From the NCBI GenBank assembly GCA_038093515.1, contig JBBPSI010000118.1, positions 16,364-80,363 on the forward strand: 64,000 bases of DNA, given 5' to 3'. This document shows, one piece after another, positions 12,121 to 23,412 of the stretch. Positions within the stretch are counted from its first letter, which is position 1; every line of letters starts with the position of its first letter. Both the position numbers and the translations under genes were made by a program. Below the pieces are notes generated by a model. The model saw nothing but the letters and a program-made list of their open reading frames with translations. It was not told where the DNA came from and ran no database searches. This DNA is from Butyriboletus loyo. Lineage: Eukaryota; Basidiomycota; Agaricomycetes; Boletales; Boletaceae.

Positions 12121-14661
12121 CTACATCTGTCCTTTCCGCATCAGATTCCGCCTTACCCGCCGCTTCTCACCCCCGATACCCTCCCCCTTTCCCCACTGCA
12201 AATACGGCACATGTCCCTTTTCGACACCTGCCACCCGACCCTCGTCGTCCTCCCGGAAGTCGAGCATGCCCCATATCGGTAGTTCCATCTCGCCTTTCAC
12301 AATTACACGTGTTTGGGCAAGGAGCCCCGTTGGAAGTGGTGTGAGAATATGCATATGCGGCGAGCGCGGGTTGAGTGAGAGCGGTATCCCTCGAATCAGC
12401 GCGAGACCGTGGCACATCGCGACCGCCGGATCGGGAGGCGACTCAGCAGGTGTGTACGACAGGGAAGATGTCTCTAGGAACGTTGATTGTGTGGATCGAG
12501 CGAAAGTGTTGGGGGGACCACCCGAGACAAGTCCAACGATAGCACCGTTGAGTACCCGTGTCAGCTCCGACGGCACCACGTCCTCATACCCCGATCCGAT
12601 CAAGTAAACACGATCAAACGCTTGCGTACAATCCACCTCGTAAGGATACCGCGCACAGAGCGGCAGAGACGTATCCCAGCTGGTGGCAGTTATTTGCATG
12701 AGTACCGGTCCTGATGATAAGGATGTCGGAAGTTCAGGAAAGACCGCATGGAAGTACGACAAGATATTGAGATGACGATGGTCCGTCGCCGTGTGGTATG
12801 TGTTTGTCATTTCTGTCTGAACGGCTTCCACCTTGATACATCGCCTAACACTTGTTTGCATGGATAACATGATGGCTGAGACTTGCGGAGCATGCTGCGA
12901 CTGAATCGGTGCTGGCCAACCCCTTTCTTCGGCCCCATCAATTTCGAATGCATGCGAAGGCTCCACGAATTCTTCAATCCGCGCATTTAGGTCTGCACCA
13001 AGCCCTTTAGTCCACCCCATTGTATTCACCACGAGCGGGATGGCATCATATATGCGCTCATCGCCAGGCAAAGGCTCATCAATCGGTACAGAAAACTGCA
13101 GATCCAGCTTGTATACTTCCAACAGGGATTGGATCGCATGTAGATAGTGTGAAGGACTCGCGCGCGGCGATGTGGATCCGATGTAGTGTGCACGGTACGG
13201 TAAACTTGGATGTGTGAACGGAGGTCCTGCAAATTCACACTGTTTACCATCCTCGAATATGCGACTGGGGATGCATCGACTCACCAAAGGCATAATTTTC
13301 CACTAGATTGAGCGCCACCAACCCCCCTGGCGTGAACTCGGACTGACCCAAGTCACATTCAAGGAAGGCGACACGACGATATCTTGATAAGTGAAAACGA
13401 TGAGAATCCATATAAAACATACGCTCTCGAACACTGACCGACTCAGCAAGTGATTCACCAACGTTCGAGCAAATGTACTCTTCCCGCTCTTCTTTGGTCC
13501 TTTCACCGAACATACTGGCGCAGTACTTAGCTCGGAGTCTGGGTGTTTGTCGATCGATGCAAGTGCAGCCTCCCAAGATGTTGGAAGCACAAACGGATGG
13601 ATATCCTTGGTACCGTGATTGATCTTTCAAGAAATGAAGTGGTTAAAATCAACACAGTTCAGGGGCTGTCGAACACGTACAATGTGTATTCCTGTGAGCT
13701 CGACGCCTGGGATAGTGTCTGACCCTCGAGGTGGCTTGAAGTCATTCTCAAATACTCTACATATTCGTCCGAGGCCCTCGACACCGGTATCAGCATATTC
13801 AATCAATATCGCAGTGGACTCTGTTTGTTGTCGAATGGTAGGTGGGATTGGAAATGTACAGGAAGCCTGGCGAACCAATTTAGCCCATGACAAAACTGGT
13901 ATTGGCGAGGACCGAGGAGCGAAGACGATGTGCTTGGTGTTAGACGGCGATAACGTGACACCTAGAAGGGAGAGGCTGCCCTGTAGAACGCAGACTGAAT
14001 ATGTTCCTATGAGCGCGAGCGTCTCGTTGGGTTGAAGCACCAAGATGCGCGCCTTCCCGCTGGTTGTATATTCGTTTTCAGGTACAGGATAGACATTACG
14101 GTTGGGCACTGGGCGAAATGTGGACAGAGGCAGAGGCTCAGGTTTCCTCGATGTTGACGGGTTCAGATACCTAGCAGGATCGAACTCGCCAGACGGACCA
14201 GGTTCTTCGTCGTCGGATGAGTCTGGTAGGGGTCGACTTGGTGACCAGGCCCGTTTGCCTTTCGTGACAGAGGTGGGGGAGGGTCCAACAGGTGGTGGGA
14301 TATCCATCTCTATTTCCATCTCCTCTCCAGATGAAGAGTCGTACTCCGAGCTGATTTCAGTCCTGGAAGTGGTATTGTCGACTGTGGCTCCATTCCGTAC
14401 GTCGCGTGGAACAAAGTAGCGTGCATTACGATCAGACTTTGCAGGCGCATGAATAACCTTAACTTTTTTGCTTTTCGATGGACCAGCGTTGCCTGAGACA
14501 CGGGGTTTACGCTTCGAAGTCGTTTTGTCGTCCGATTTTAGGGCGGCCGTTGGTTTTGGTGACGATGATGGGGGCAGTGGTGATGGGGGTTTGGAAGAAG
14601 GTAAGACAGATGCCTCCGCTGCTGCTTTCGCTGCTTTGCGTGCCGCCACAGCGCTGAGCAT
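12121..14661 (-). CDS. GRC3: Polynucleotide 5'-hydroxyl kinase Grc3 (NOL9 homologue)
   Basis: Exons 14661-13681, 13623-13439, 13382-13285 and 13226-12121; introns of 57, 56 and 58 bp; 789 residues, near the family's usual length. Known role: with the Las1 nuclease it phosphorylates the cut ITS2 end during 60S ribosome maturation and also acts in rDNA transcription termination; nuclear/nucleolar. Seen: a lysine-rich, acidic, disordered N terminus (about residues 1-200), the family P-loop GPKKSGKSTFAR near residue 369, then FLECDLGQSEFTPGG (Walker B side) and VVNTMGWTKGLG. The C-terminal domain runs through GAIVGLVSG to a basic end (KRRVRRNLMRKGQM). I chose the ATG before LSAVAARKAAKA; the frame upstream has no ATG. 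All motifs are intact. Confidence 0.92.
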
Positions 14662-14789
14662 CGTCGAGTACGCTGAGCGCGACGACAAGAGGATGACACG
14701 AAAACGGAAAATTGACACTTCAACAAAAGTTCAAATCAAGCTACATATGTACAATCAACTTGCAATCAACTAGTACTATATACGTACAA

Positions 14790-15832
14790 CTATGCTGCGA
14801 CTCGACTCGATCGGAGTCTCTCCACCTCATCCACGGCCGTCTTCACAATCGCCTCAGGATTCTCGTGCTGTATCCAATGACCACTCCCCTGGACTGTAAT
14901 GACACGCCGGATCTGCGGATGAGCGGGTACCAGTTCTGGCGAACAGACTGTACTCAGCTCGGGATCCGCGATCAAGACCGTCATCTCGACATGCGGCGGC
15001 ATCGCATAGAACAATTGTTTGTACGCAAACGGTTTGACGTTCTACGTCGGACGAGAAAAGCAAAGGAAAAGAAGCAGGGTAAGCAGAGATTTCAGTGATA
15101 ATAACACTGCCCGATTGCAGGGGCCGTTGCAAAGGTTCGCTCCTCACCTTGAATATCAATTTCGGCAGCTCGCTTTGAGCCATGTGTAGCGCTACTACTC
15201 TCGACACCGCGTCTGTGCGTGTCCACGTCGGATTGTCCGCCATGTGGGCTTCAACGCTGCGTACATGTCGTATCTCGTCCCCGTACCGCGCGTCGAAGTC
15301 ATCCAACGCCTGATCACTGAACTCGATCCCGGGGTCGACGAGAATCACCGACATCTTTGTCTTTGCATCGTTCTGGTTTAGGGGGACGGACAGTAGCGGG
15401 AGGAGCGCGAGGGTGACAGTTCCACCCAGGGAATGCCCAATGATCACGTCGTACGTGATTCCGTTTGCGAAATACGTCGAATACAGATCCTGAGCGAACG
15501 TGTGGAGATGGAAGTCGTCGGCATGTCGATTTCCATGTCCCAGTATGTTCGGAGCTGTCACATGAAATCCTGGACGAATGAAGAACCGATGAGACTACAC
15601 CGTGGAACGCGCGGAGGAACATGATCCAACCAGCTTTGGCCAGGCTTTGGGCCACTGTCTCCCATGTGTGAGACGAACAGGTATTCCCATGTATCAGGAA
15701 GGCTCGTTTGGATGCAACTGGCGATCCCCACTGTGTGGCGGACGGTACAGGCGTCATCATGAAAGGTGGCAAGGCGATGGAGATGGTGGGGGTAGCAGGT
15801 TCCCGCCGTCTTATATTGGTCCATCGACTCAT
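14790..15832 (-). CDS. Alpha/beta hydrolase (ABHD11/epoxide-hydrolase-like)
   Basis: Exons 15832-15631, 15569-15148 and 15041-14790; introns of 61 and 106 bp; 291 residues. Seen: the oxyanion-hole strand FLIHGNTCSSHTWE, the nucleophile elbow GHSLGG (GxSxG), an acidic candidate after ILVDPGIEF, and the C-terminal histidine in GSGHWIQHENPEAIV, so the Ser-Asp-His triad appears complete. The first donor is GTTGGA, which is weak, but splicing there restores HVTAPNILGHGNRH. Substrate unknown; the family includes mitochondrial and cytosolic esterases and thioesterases. Pieces of this gene recur in the palindrome spacer at 40.6 kb and 43.05-43.2 kb. Confidence 0.88.
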
Positions 15833-15839
15833 ACATATC

Positions 15840-16070
15840 TATTTGTGATACTGTGGGATCGACGCCAAGTCATCCCTCGCTTCCAGGCTCTTTGAGATCA
15901 ACGCGGTCAGTCGACGAAACATGTTGGTGAATGGTTTACCCGTTCTTAATTTTACCAGTACCGTCAAGAATTTAGCAACGCCTGCGTGCTCCATCTGATA
16001 GTGCAAAAAACAAACGAAAAGCTAGGATAGCTTCCCAATTTCTTATTCCCGGCCCGCTTCTAAATACAGT
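15840..16070. other. Short intergenic region
   Basis: Upstream of the alpha/beta hydrolase and downstream of the kinase. No gene seen. Confidence 0.4.
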
Positions 16071-16160
16071 GGGACTGTCTAGTCTGGTGACCGACCGTCC
16101 AATGATCTATCGACGGCTTGCCTCATTGGACGGTCTGGTCACCAGACTAGGGACTGTCCC
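16071..16160. repeat. Small hairpin at the edge of the kinase duplication
   Basis: Inverted repeat: GGGACTGTCTAGTCTGGTGA and onward on the left (16071-16105) is the complement of 16123-16160 on the right with few mismatches; the loop is about 17 bp. It abuts the point where similarity between the two near-identical kinase loci fades. It may be a tiny fold-back element or the scar of the duplication. Confidence 0.7.
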
Positions 16161-16167
16161 CAGGAGG

Positions 16168-17227
16168 TCAATCGGAACAAATGCTCTTTTGTTCTTTTTC
16201 GCACTCCACGGGGGCGACACACGTTTCCTGACTACGCCAAATGTCAGTTCTCATCAAGCTCTACTGGGACCATATAAGACTTACGAGTCAACCAAGTCCA
16301 GTTTCTGTGACATCGGTGAGCGGGCGTGGGATGAACGAGGTGATCCATAGAATGTGCCCATCTCCAGAATTGCTTCCCGGATCGCTGGGATCGACATACG
16401 CCTCATAGGGGTTGGATGCCAGATCTTAAATAGTAGCTCACTCAGAGCCTCTGAGATGGGTGACGTGCGCAACAAATGGTCTTTCTTGGAGCAAAATGCC
16501 ATATAGTCCTTATCCTTCTGGTGGGCTTCTTCCCATGGGTGACGACCAGTCACCATGTTGAAGAGGATCACGCCCAACGACCAGATATCCACCGGGTCGG
16601 CGTAATATAGAATTCCTCCGTCATCCAAGCATTCTCGAGGCAGGTCAGTTCAATCACTGAGTGCGTTGGGACGAGTGACTGACCTGGACTCATATAGGCG
16701 ACAGTGCCGCATCCGCCGTCTCTACAGACACGGCGGTTGGTGGACAATCCAAAATCACCAATCAAGATCCTCGACCCATCGCCATTGCACATGATATTTT
16801 CTGGTTTGAGGTCCCGGTGGAAAATCCCTCTCTTATGACATGCAAACACTCCGTCTAGTATTTGTATGAACACCCTCTTAATGAGGCCGTCGTTCCTCCA
16901 ATATCGTTTCTCCCTCCAAATCGCTCTAAACATGTCCGTCTTGCATAGGGGTAGGACGAGGAAGAAGCAGCGATCCACTTCAACGACATCGCACAGCGTC
17001 ATTATGTGCGGGCAACCAGCTACTGCGCTGTGGTTGTTAATCTCCGCCATTTGCTGACGCCGGCGTCGAGCAACGGGACTCTCCGGTACACACTTGATGG
17101 CAAAAGTGGGGGAGTCCTCCAACGTAATGTCTACAGCCTGGTAGACACTGCCGGCTGCGCCAGAGCCGAGCAGGGAGGAGAGGAGATAGCGACCGACTTG
17201 CTTTCCAGAAAAATCTAGTCCGCCCAT
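16168..17227 (-). CDS. Ran1/Ksp1-like serine/threonine protein kinase, copy 1
   Basis: Exons 17227-16684, 16633-16285 and 16231-16168; introns of 50 and 53 bp; 318 residues. Seen: glycine loop LLGSGAAGSV, AIKC lysine, HRDLKPENI, DFGLST, and the activation-segment end rebuilt by the first intron as AYMSPE, then VDIWSLGVILFNMV. A kinase domain with almost no extra sequence. Known: this activation segment (CRDGGCGTVAYMSPE) and WSLGVIL, PISEAL, NPMRR type layout are typical of the fungal Ran1/Pat1 and Ksp1 group, whose founding members control meiosis, mating and nutrient response. The second donor (GTAAGT) overlaps an in-frame TAA. Near-identical to the inverted copy at 48.5 kb; the two differ at the C terminus by a 1-bp indel. 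Confidence 0.82.
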
Positions 17228-17449
17228 TGTGGTTTTCGAATACTGAAGATGAGCGATAATTCTGAGGGAATGGAGGTGGTAGGGGTAGCAAGTCGAGTTG
17301 TTCTGACCCAGGTGACGCTCCTAATATCCCTCGACTGAATTGCGGTGGCTGGGCAGAAATGTCTCAGTGACATCATATCTGTTCACCGGGAGGCTGTGCT
17401 GTGCTCGGTCTAGGATTACAAATATGGAACATCGTCGCCAGCAAACGTT

Positions 17450-17645
17450 CCCTTTGCTGGGCACACCTTTCGTTGTCCAAATGTTCGATTGGCGACTGAG
17501 AATGGTGGTGGGGTCGCGGCGGACGACGATGCCGAAGGACCAAGTTTCATTGTCGTGAGGTTGATAAGGTAGGTTCCTAGCATCTGGCTCGCTGTTATTC
17601 TCTTGGTTTAAACATCAACACTGATGACGTTGGTGGTGTGTTGTT
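17450..17645. other. Intergenic, faint coding-like stretch
   Basis: Minus strand near 17.46-17.57 kb has an open stretch (TWSFGIVVRRDPTTIL) that could be a gene fragment. No start, partner exon or family is evident. Confidence 0.25.
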
Positions 17646-17647
17646 AT

Positions 17648-17757
17648 AGGAAAGATTACGAGTAGGTATGCGTGCACGGACACGATGCAATCTATGTTAA
17701 GTAAGCAGATGAATATAGTAAAAGGCTGAATGGTGTGAGATGAATGTGAACACACCT
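17648..17757. repeat. Direct repeat, left border of transposon island
   Basis: TAGGAAAGATTACGAGTAGG and about 90 further bases recur in the same orientation at 31.53-31.65 kb. The mismatches are mostly CpG here against TpG/CpA there. The 13.8 kb between the two copies is almost entirely transposon sequence. Confidence 0.75.
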
Positions 17758-17963
17758 TAGGCACTACTTCTGGGAACTTTTAGACCCCATTTAGGTAGGG
17801 TTCCTTGTCAAAGTAAAATTAACCAAATAGGCCTAGAATCCATGCTGGCAATTTCCAGTCAATTCTATTATTAGTTTGCTGATAGCAATGGGCATTATAT
17901 AACCTTCAGAAATCATCTAGAAAGTGCTTTTCAAGTGCTTTCTGTTCTTCAGCAATCAGACAG

Positions 17964-18464
17964 TGTTATAATTGTATCTCTTATAACTATCTTTTGCATT
18001 CGGACTTCGTCACATTTCTCTTTCAAAAGGTCATGTGACTTAGCGCACATGATCGTGGGATTATACATGTGACCACAAGCTGACTAAGCATATGACATCA
18101 TGGTCCAGACTGGCCCAGACTCTATGATATCATGCCTTATGTATTTAATCTCTGTTTGCTTCTCTTCTCTTTTGATTGCCGTCAACTTCTATTTCCCATC
18201 GTCGTCAACTCGTGACTTCTTCATATGTACATGTATAGTAACTAGTCTCACGCACTGTATGGTCTGTGCGCATTCCCTTGTAATATAAAAGGGCTTGTGG
18301 TTGCGGCTAGGATTCCCTAGCTTTAACCACTTGTCTTATTCGCTGGCAACAGTTGAGAAGATTAAGGTCTGAGCTATCCTCATTACACTTGCCAGCTATT
18401 GTGTTTTAGCTGCAACAGTTGTGGAACCCCATGTGCCACTTGATAACTCCGTTGTCTCGTAACA
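17964..18464. mobile_element. Solo LTR of the chromovirus family
   Basis: 501 bp beginning TGTTATAATTGTATC and ending CTCGTAACA, with TG...CA ends and a 5-bp target duplication GACAG on both sides (17959-17963 and 18465-18469). Related over its length to the LTRs of the complete element at 22.3-29.2 kb. The internal region is gone, as expected after LTR-LTR recombination. Confidence 0.88.
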
Positions 18465-18727
18465 GACAGATTCTCAACAGATGGTTAGGATGCAGTATGA
18501 GCCTCCTCACAAACATTCAGGCTAGGGTTTATTGTCTGTTAGCATGTGATTCATTGTGTGGATAGTAGTAGCACTTCAACTTTGATTCAGATACTGTAGA
18601 TACATATTGTTGAAATGGTAGTGTTCTATTTCTGTATTTCACTTACAGCCACTATGTTTCCAGACTGGTCTTTATTACATCATGGTCTAGAACCATATGA
18701 CATCACTATGATATCATAGTCTAGACT

Positions 18728-19727
18728 CAGTCATGCTTGTCACATTACATATAGCTCTACTTATGCTATTGGACGATATACTTAGTCTTATCTCCTATCT
18801 CTAATATATCATCATGTGATTCTTACCTTACCCTATATAGGTACTATACAGTACACAAGTACAAACACTCCTGTACTGTATATAAGACAGCCCTTATGGC
18901 TTGTCGCTTTTCTGTTAACAGCTGGAATCTCTCAGCTGGAGCTCACTGTCAGAAACTATATATTCGAGTAAATCTAACTTCACATACCTGGAGCTCACTG
19001 TCAGAAACTGAGGAACTAAGACAGTGAGCTCCGAGCTACATGCGAAGCGCTACAACAACAGTAAATAATGCGCCACAATGTGGCTGAGAATATGACTAAG
19101 GTAACACTCTAGAAATGCGCAGAGTGTGAAATAAGTAAATGTAACATTTTCTTCAGTTCTTTCAGTTCTTTCACCACTACTGTGATATCTCTAAGTTGAG
19201 CTCTGCTCCTTATACTCCTCAAGTACCCCTGTTTGTGATACTCTCTCTTGTATTATCAGTGAGTCTTTCCACTGATAGGTTTACCCTTGCATCCTTCGTT
19301 GCCCTCAGTGCACCTGCTTGGACTTCTCCAAATCTGAAAGCAGGGCTCATAATGTTTCAGAATTGGTGAAGTCTGAGCAGGTGCACTGAGGGCAATGAAG
19401 GATGCAAGGGTAAACCTATCAGTGGAAAGACTCACTGATAATATGAGAGAGAGTATCACAAACAGGGGTACTTGAGGAGTATAAGGAGCAGAGCTCAACT
19501 TAGAGATATCACAGTAGTGGTGAAAGAACTGAAAGAACTGAAGAAAAGCGACAAGCCATAAGGGCTGTCTTATATACAGTACAGGAGTGTTTGTACTTGT
19601 GTACTGTATAGTACCTATATAAGGTATAGTATGAAACACATGATGATATGTTAGAGATAAGAGATAAGACTAAGTATATCATCCAATAGCACAATGAGAG
19701 CTATATGTAATGTGACAAGCATGACTG
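18728..19727. mobile_element. Long fold-back element, interrupted by a solo LTR
   Basis: The left end CAGTCATGCTTGTCACATTA is the complement of the right end. Arms pair almost base for base: 18728-18912 plus 19152-19339 on the left against about 19353-19727 on the right, with a loop of only about 15 bp. It can therefore form a hairpin with about 370 bp arms. No ORF of its own is convincing. It is a fold-back or MITE-like element of unknown mobiliser. Its right end touches the start of an LTR remnant at 19728. Confidence 0.8.
18913..19146. mobile_element. 234-bp solo LTR nested in the fold-back element
   Basis: TGTTAACAGCTGG ... AAATGTAACA: TG...CA ends flanked on both sides by TTTTC (18908-18912 and 19147-19151). 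Removing it restores pairing of the surrounding hairpin arm, so it inserted after the hairpin formed. Inside it GGAGCTCACTGTCAG occurs twice and once inverted. Different family from the 500-bp LTRs. Confidence 0.8.
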
Positions 19728-19824
19728 TGTTATAATTGAATATCTTATAACAGACTTTTGCATTTGGACTTCACCATTTTTCTTTCAAAGGTCACATGAC
19801 TCAACACATGTGATCATGGGATAA
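19728..19824. mobile_element. Truncated chromovirus-family LTR
   Basis: Starts TGTTATAATTGAATATC and follows the solo LTR at 17964 for about 100 bp, then is cut off where a different LTR begins. Confidence 0.65.
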
Positions 19825-20250
19825 TGTTACGGTAGTGGTATACTTTTTCCTTCCACTACCACTTGGACTATTACATTCACCTAGCCTTTTGCTAGTTCCT
19901 CTTGAATGGTAACAACTGTTCCTACTTAGTCATCACTTCTCACGCATGGACGTGCTTTCTTTCATACTCTGGAATCTTCTGGAATATTCCTTCTGTATTT
20001 GTAGTTTCCTTCTCGCGACTCAATTAGGAACACGGTCTGTGCGCAAACCCCAGTAGTATAAAGGCTCGGCCTTTACACCATGTACACTATCTAGTTCTAT
20101 GCAGCCTACTGCTAGCAATTAGTTCACTTCCAGACTCTTAGTGTGCGCACTAAGACATAGTCTGAGACTCACCCCAGAATTGTCTCTCGAGTCTCGAGGC
20201 CACTCCAGAGTGCCTCCTCGCTGTTCTAGTTGTTAGCGCCCAGCGTAACA
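19825..20250. mobile_element. Solo LTR, second family
   Basis: TGTTACGGTAGTGG ... CAGCGTAACA. It shares with the sequence at 20.96-21.78 kb a TATA-like block (GTCTGTGCGC, then CCCAGTAGTATA) and the following CTAGTTCTATGCA. No matching target duplication, so one end may be rearranged. Confidence 0.5.
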
Positions 20251-20960
20251 AAGGTGGTGGTAGAGTGGGGGAAGATTTCTGTGGAACAGTGTCACAAATG
20301 GATAGAAAGCATGCCTAGAAGAGTTAAAGCAGTTATCAAGGCTAAGGGAGCTCATACCAAATACTAGATAGTTGGATTTTTCATGACCTGTCATTTTAAA
20401 ATAGTTGACATTCCATCAAACCCTATCCATGTCACCTGATTCCTGGGCAGATAGAAGGCCAAGAGTAGGTACCTTATTCCATATACCCATTGCCTTGGGT
20501 TAGGATTAGGGGTTATTGTGTTGAGTAATATTTAGTGTAAAACATGCAAACATGTGGACAGTTTTTTGAGCCACTGTATGTGGTGCATTGAACATCATGT
20601 TCTTTAGCATGCTATGGTTGTTGGCTGATTCTTTTATCATGCTATTATGCTTTGTTTCTGAGGATTGGGATTTCACACTAAGGGGATCTGGGCACAGACC
20701 AGGGCCCAATTGGGTCATAAGAGTCATCAAGAGTTAGTATGAGTCAAGATGAGTCAAAAGGACTAAAGTGGAAGGAATACTCTGGAAGCTTCTGGAGTAG
20801 AAAAGAGATAGCATCCAAATGAGAACATGATGACTAAGCAAAGCAGCTAAGTCATATGAAGAATAGGGATTAGGCCCTATGGGCAAATGGTAGTTCATAG
20901 AGAACAAAGGAAAAAGAATAGGAAATTGTAACATTGTGGTGTAGAACACATATTCTCCAA
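20251..20960. other. CpG-poor AT-rich relic DNA
   Basis: No frame of note and almost no CG dinucleotides. It looks like long-methylated, decayed transposon sequence. Confidence 0.5.
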
Positions 20961-21780
20961 ATTGTTACAGTTTTACCCCTAAGCGTACCCCGCCACTTGT
21001 TTTCCCACGCTCACGTGTCCCCGCCGCCCCTGCCGTCTCGCGATGCTGCCCATCGCCCACTCCCCAGTCGCCTAGTGGACGTTATCCACTTCCCCGGTCG
21101 TTCCTGCAAGTCTCAGTGTCGCTACACTGAGATAGCCCCTGTCTCATCGCCCCGTCGGGCCGGACCTTCAGCTGAGCTGTCGCGTCCCTTCTTATTTGAC
21201 CAATGACATTTCTTGCATCACGTGACTAGCATGTGATTAGATTACGACGTGTTCTTACCTTCGCGTCGAGACCCGTATCCAAGGGCTCCGCCCTTTGCAC
21301 ACCCTTCGCCCTGTGGGGCTAGCCTCATGGACATCGTCACTTCATGTTCAGCACTTCTCATTCGCTGACGATGTCGCCACCTTACCTGGAGCTTCGCTCC
21401 CTCATTACTGGCACTTTGCCGCTTCTTCTTTCGCCGTTATGACTTGGACAGACTCATAACCCTTTGCCCTTCACTGCCACACACAGCTCGGTCTGTGCAC
21501 GATACCCAGTAGTATATATACGAGTACTTAGAGAAGTACAGACTCTTTAGCTAATTCTATGCATCTACTTTGTGCATAGCAATCTAGCATTATAGCCCAT
21601 CTCTGCCTCTAGAGCCGATAAGAGTCTGCTCGATCTCGTCTGGTTGCGCCACCACTCAAGATCTGCCGACACTTGCTTTGCAAGACACCCGATAGCGTCG
21701 TCATGAGTCAGCTAGTTTCCTCATTAGGCTCGAGCCCCTACAAGTGCTCGCTTGCTTCTATTTGCGCTATCGGTGTAACG
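20961..21780. mobile_element. Degenerate LTR-type element, second family
   Basis: Begins TGTTACAGTTTTACC and ends near GGTGTAACG. GC-rich in its first half; the second half holds the promoter-like block GTCTGTGCACGATACCCAGT shared with 19.8-20.25 kb. Ends are approximate and no target duplication was found. Confidence 0.4.
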
Positions 21781-21933
21781 CTTAAATCTGATTGCTCCTC
21801 GTAGGCGATTCAGGCTACCCACATGCGTCATAAATAATAACTTGCATGACCATAAGCTTTCCATCTTCCTTGTTGAATTCTAACTGATTCCAACATTTCT
21901 GTGGTCATCAAGGTTCTGTGTCAAAGTTCCATG

Positions 21934-22280
21934 TGTTATAATTGTATCTCCTATAACAAACTTTGCATTCGGACTTCGTCATATTTCTCTTTCAAAGGTC
22001 ATGTGACTCTGTACACGTGATCGTGGGATTCTACATGTGACCACAGGCTGACTAAGCATATGATGTCATGGTCCAGACTGGCCCAGACTCTATGATGTCA
22101 TGCCTCATGTATTTAATCTCTATTTGCTTCTCTTCTTTTTGATCACCGTCGACTTCTATTTTAATCTCCGTCGACCCTGACTTCTTCTCGTATATACATG
22201 TATAGTAACTAGTCTCACGCACTGCTTGGTCTGTGCGCATTTCCCTGTAATATATAAAGGCTCGTGGTTTGGGCTAGGAT
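21934..22280. mobile_element. Left part of an older solo LTR split by the chromovirus
   Basis: Starts TGTTATAATTGTATC after the target site CCATG (21929-21933). It continues at 29234-29381, which ends CTCATAACA and is followed by CCATG (29382-29386). Joined length is about 495 bp, as for other LTRs of the family. The intact chromovirus sits inside it. Confidence 0.88.
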
Positions 22281-22786
22281 TGTTATAATCATAACATTTT
22301 ATTCATACACTGCGTACACTTTCACTTCGAACTTAGTCGTTTCAACCTTCAAAGGTCACGTGACATAGCGCACGTGATCGTGGGAACTTACATGTGATCC
22401 ATTGCTGACTAAGCATACGACGTCATGACCTAGACCAGGCCTAGACTCTATGATGTCACGACACATGTATTTAATCTCCGTTTGCTTCTCTTCTTTTCTG
22501 ATCCCCGCGCCTCGTGTGGTTAATCACCGTTGCGCTTCTCTTCTTTAGTCTATCCATGTATAGTAGTTCCTCACACGCACAGCATGGTCTGTGCGCATCC
22601 TTGTACAATATAAAAGGGCTCGTGGTTGCGGCTAGGATTCCCTAGCTTTAACCACTTGTCTTATTCGCTGGCAACAGTTGAGAGATTAAGATTTGAGCTA
22701 TCCTCATTATACCTTGCCAGTATCTGTGTAATACTGCAACAGTAGTGGAACTTCGTGTGACTTGATAACTCCGTTGTCTCGTAACA
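22281..22786 (+). repeat. 5' LTR
   Basis: 506 bp, TGTTATAATCATAACA to CTCGTAACA. Carries a TATA-like ATATAAAAGGGC about 175 bp before its end, the likely promoter of the element. Confidence 0.92.
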
Positions 22787-23412
22787 CTTGGTTAAAGCTA
22801 TTGATACACACCCGGTTCCCAGGGCAGGGATAGTCTCGTCTCCACGCACATACCAGTATGCTACCACTTGAAGGGGCAGCTTTTCCGCTTAGGAAACCAT
22901 ACCCGGAATCCAGGGTTAAGGATCGTCACTGGGCGTTCACCAGTTTTCATATTCGTTTTACCCCCGCGCCTTTAGGGGAGCTCCTCGGAAGAGCAGTCTT
23001 TGTGTCTCGGAGTAGCACCTGTACAATTCATTCTCAGACGCTCCCTTTGGAGTTGTTAGTCCGCGTCAGGGTCGAGCCTGATTTGCGAAGTGCGACTTAG
23101 GGACCCCCAAATCCCTTTGGCTGAGCAATTCTCCAAGTAGTCCCTGTGGTAACACGGGAGGTAGAAGAAAAACCCCTTCGTCATCATTTGTCAAATAGTC
23201 GTAGTAAAATCTTTACCCGTTTCGGTTCATTACCGAACCAGACTTCGTCGGAGATACTACCTCCGTTCGAAAAAATATTTCTTTCGCTCTACTTGCTGTA
23301 GAATTCCCCAGAGTTCCTTTGGAAGATAGGGGACAGTAAGGAAAACTATATCTCGTAGCCTTTTTGTTTTTTGCCGAAGAAATCCGGTTTTTTGCCGAAG
23401 AAACAATTGCCG

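Noticed and set aside
13627..14718. Long frame taken as a complete separate gene
   Set aside because: It is exon 1 of Grc3 read through its first intron; the frame beyond 13680 is intronic and the start near 14718 is not ATG.
22787..22830. Specific tRNA primer-binding site for the chromovirus
   Set aside because: The bases after the 5' LTR (CTTGGTTAAAGC) could pair with a tRNA 3' end, but I could not assign a tRNA and self-priming is also possible.
22841..22915. tRNA-like stretch after the 5' LTR
   Set aside because: GGTTCCCAGG looks like a T-arm by eye, but no acceptor or anticodon stem can be paired.
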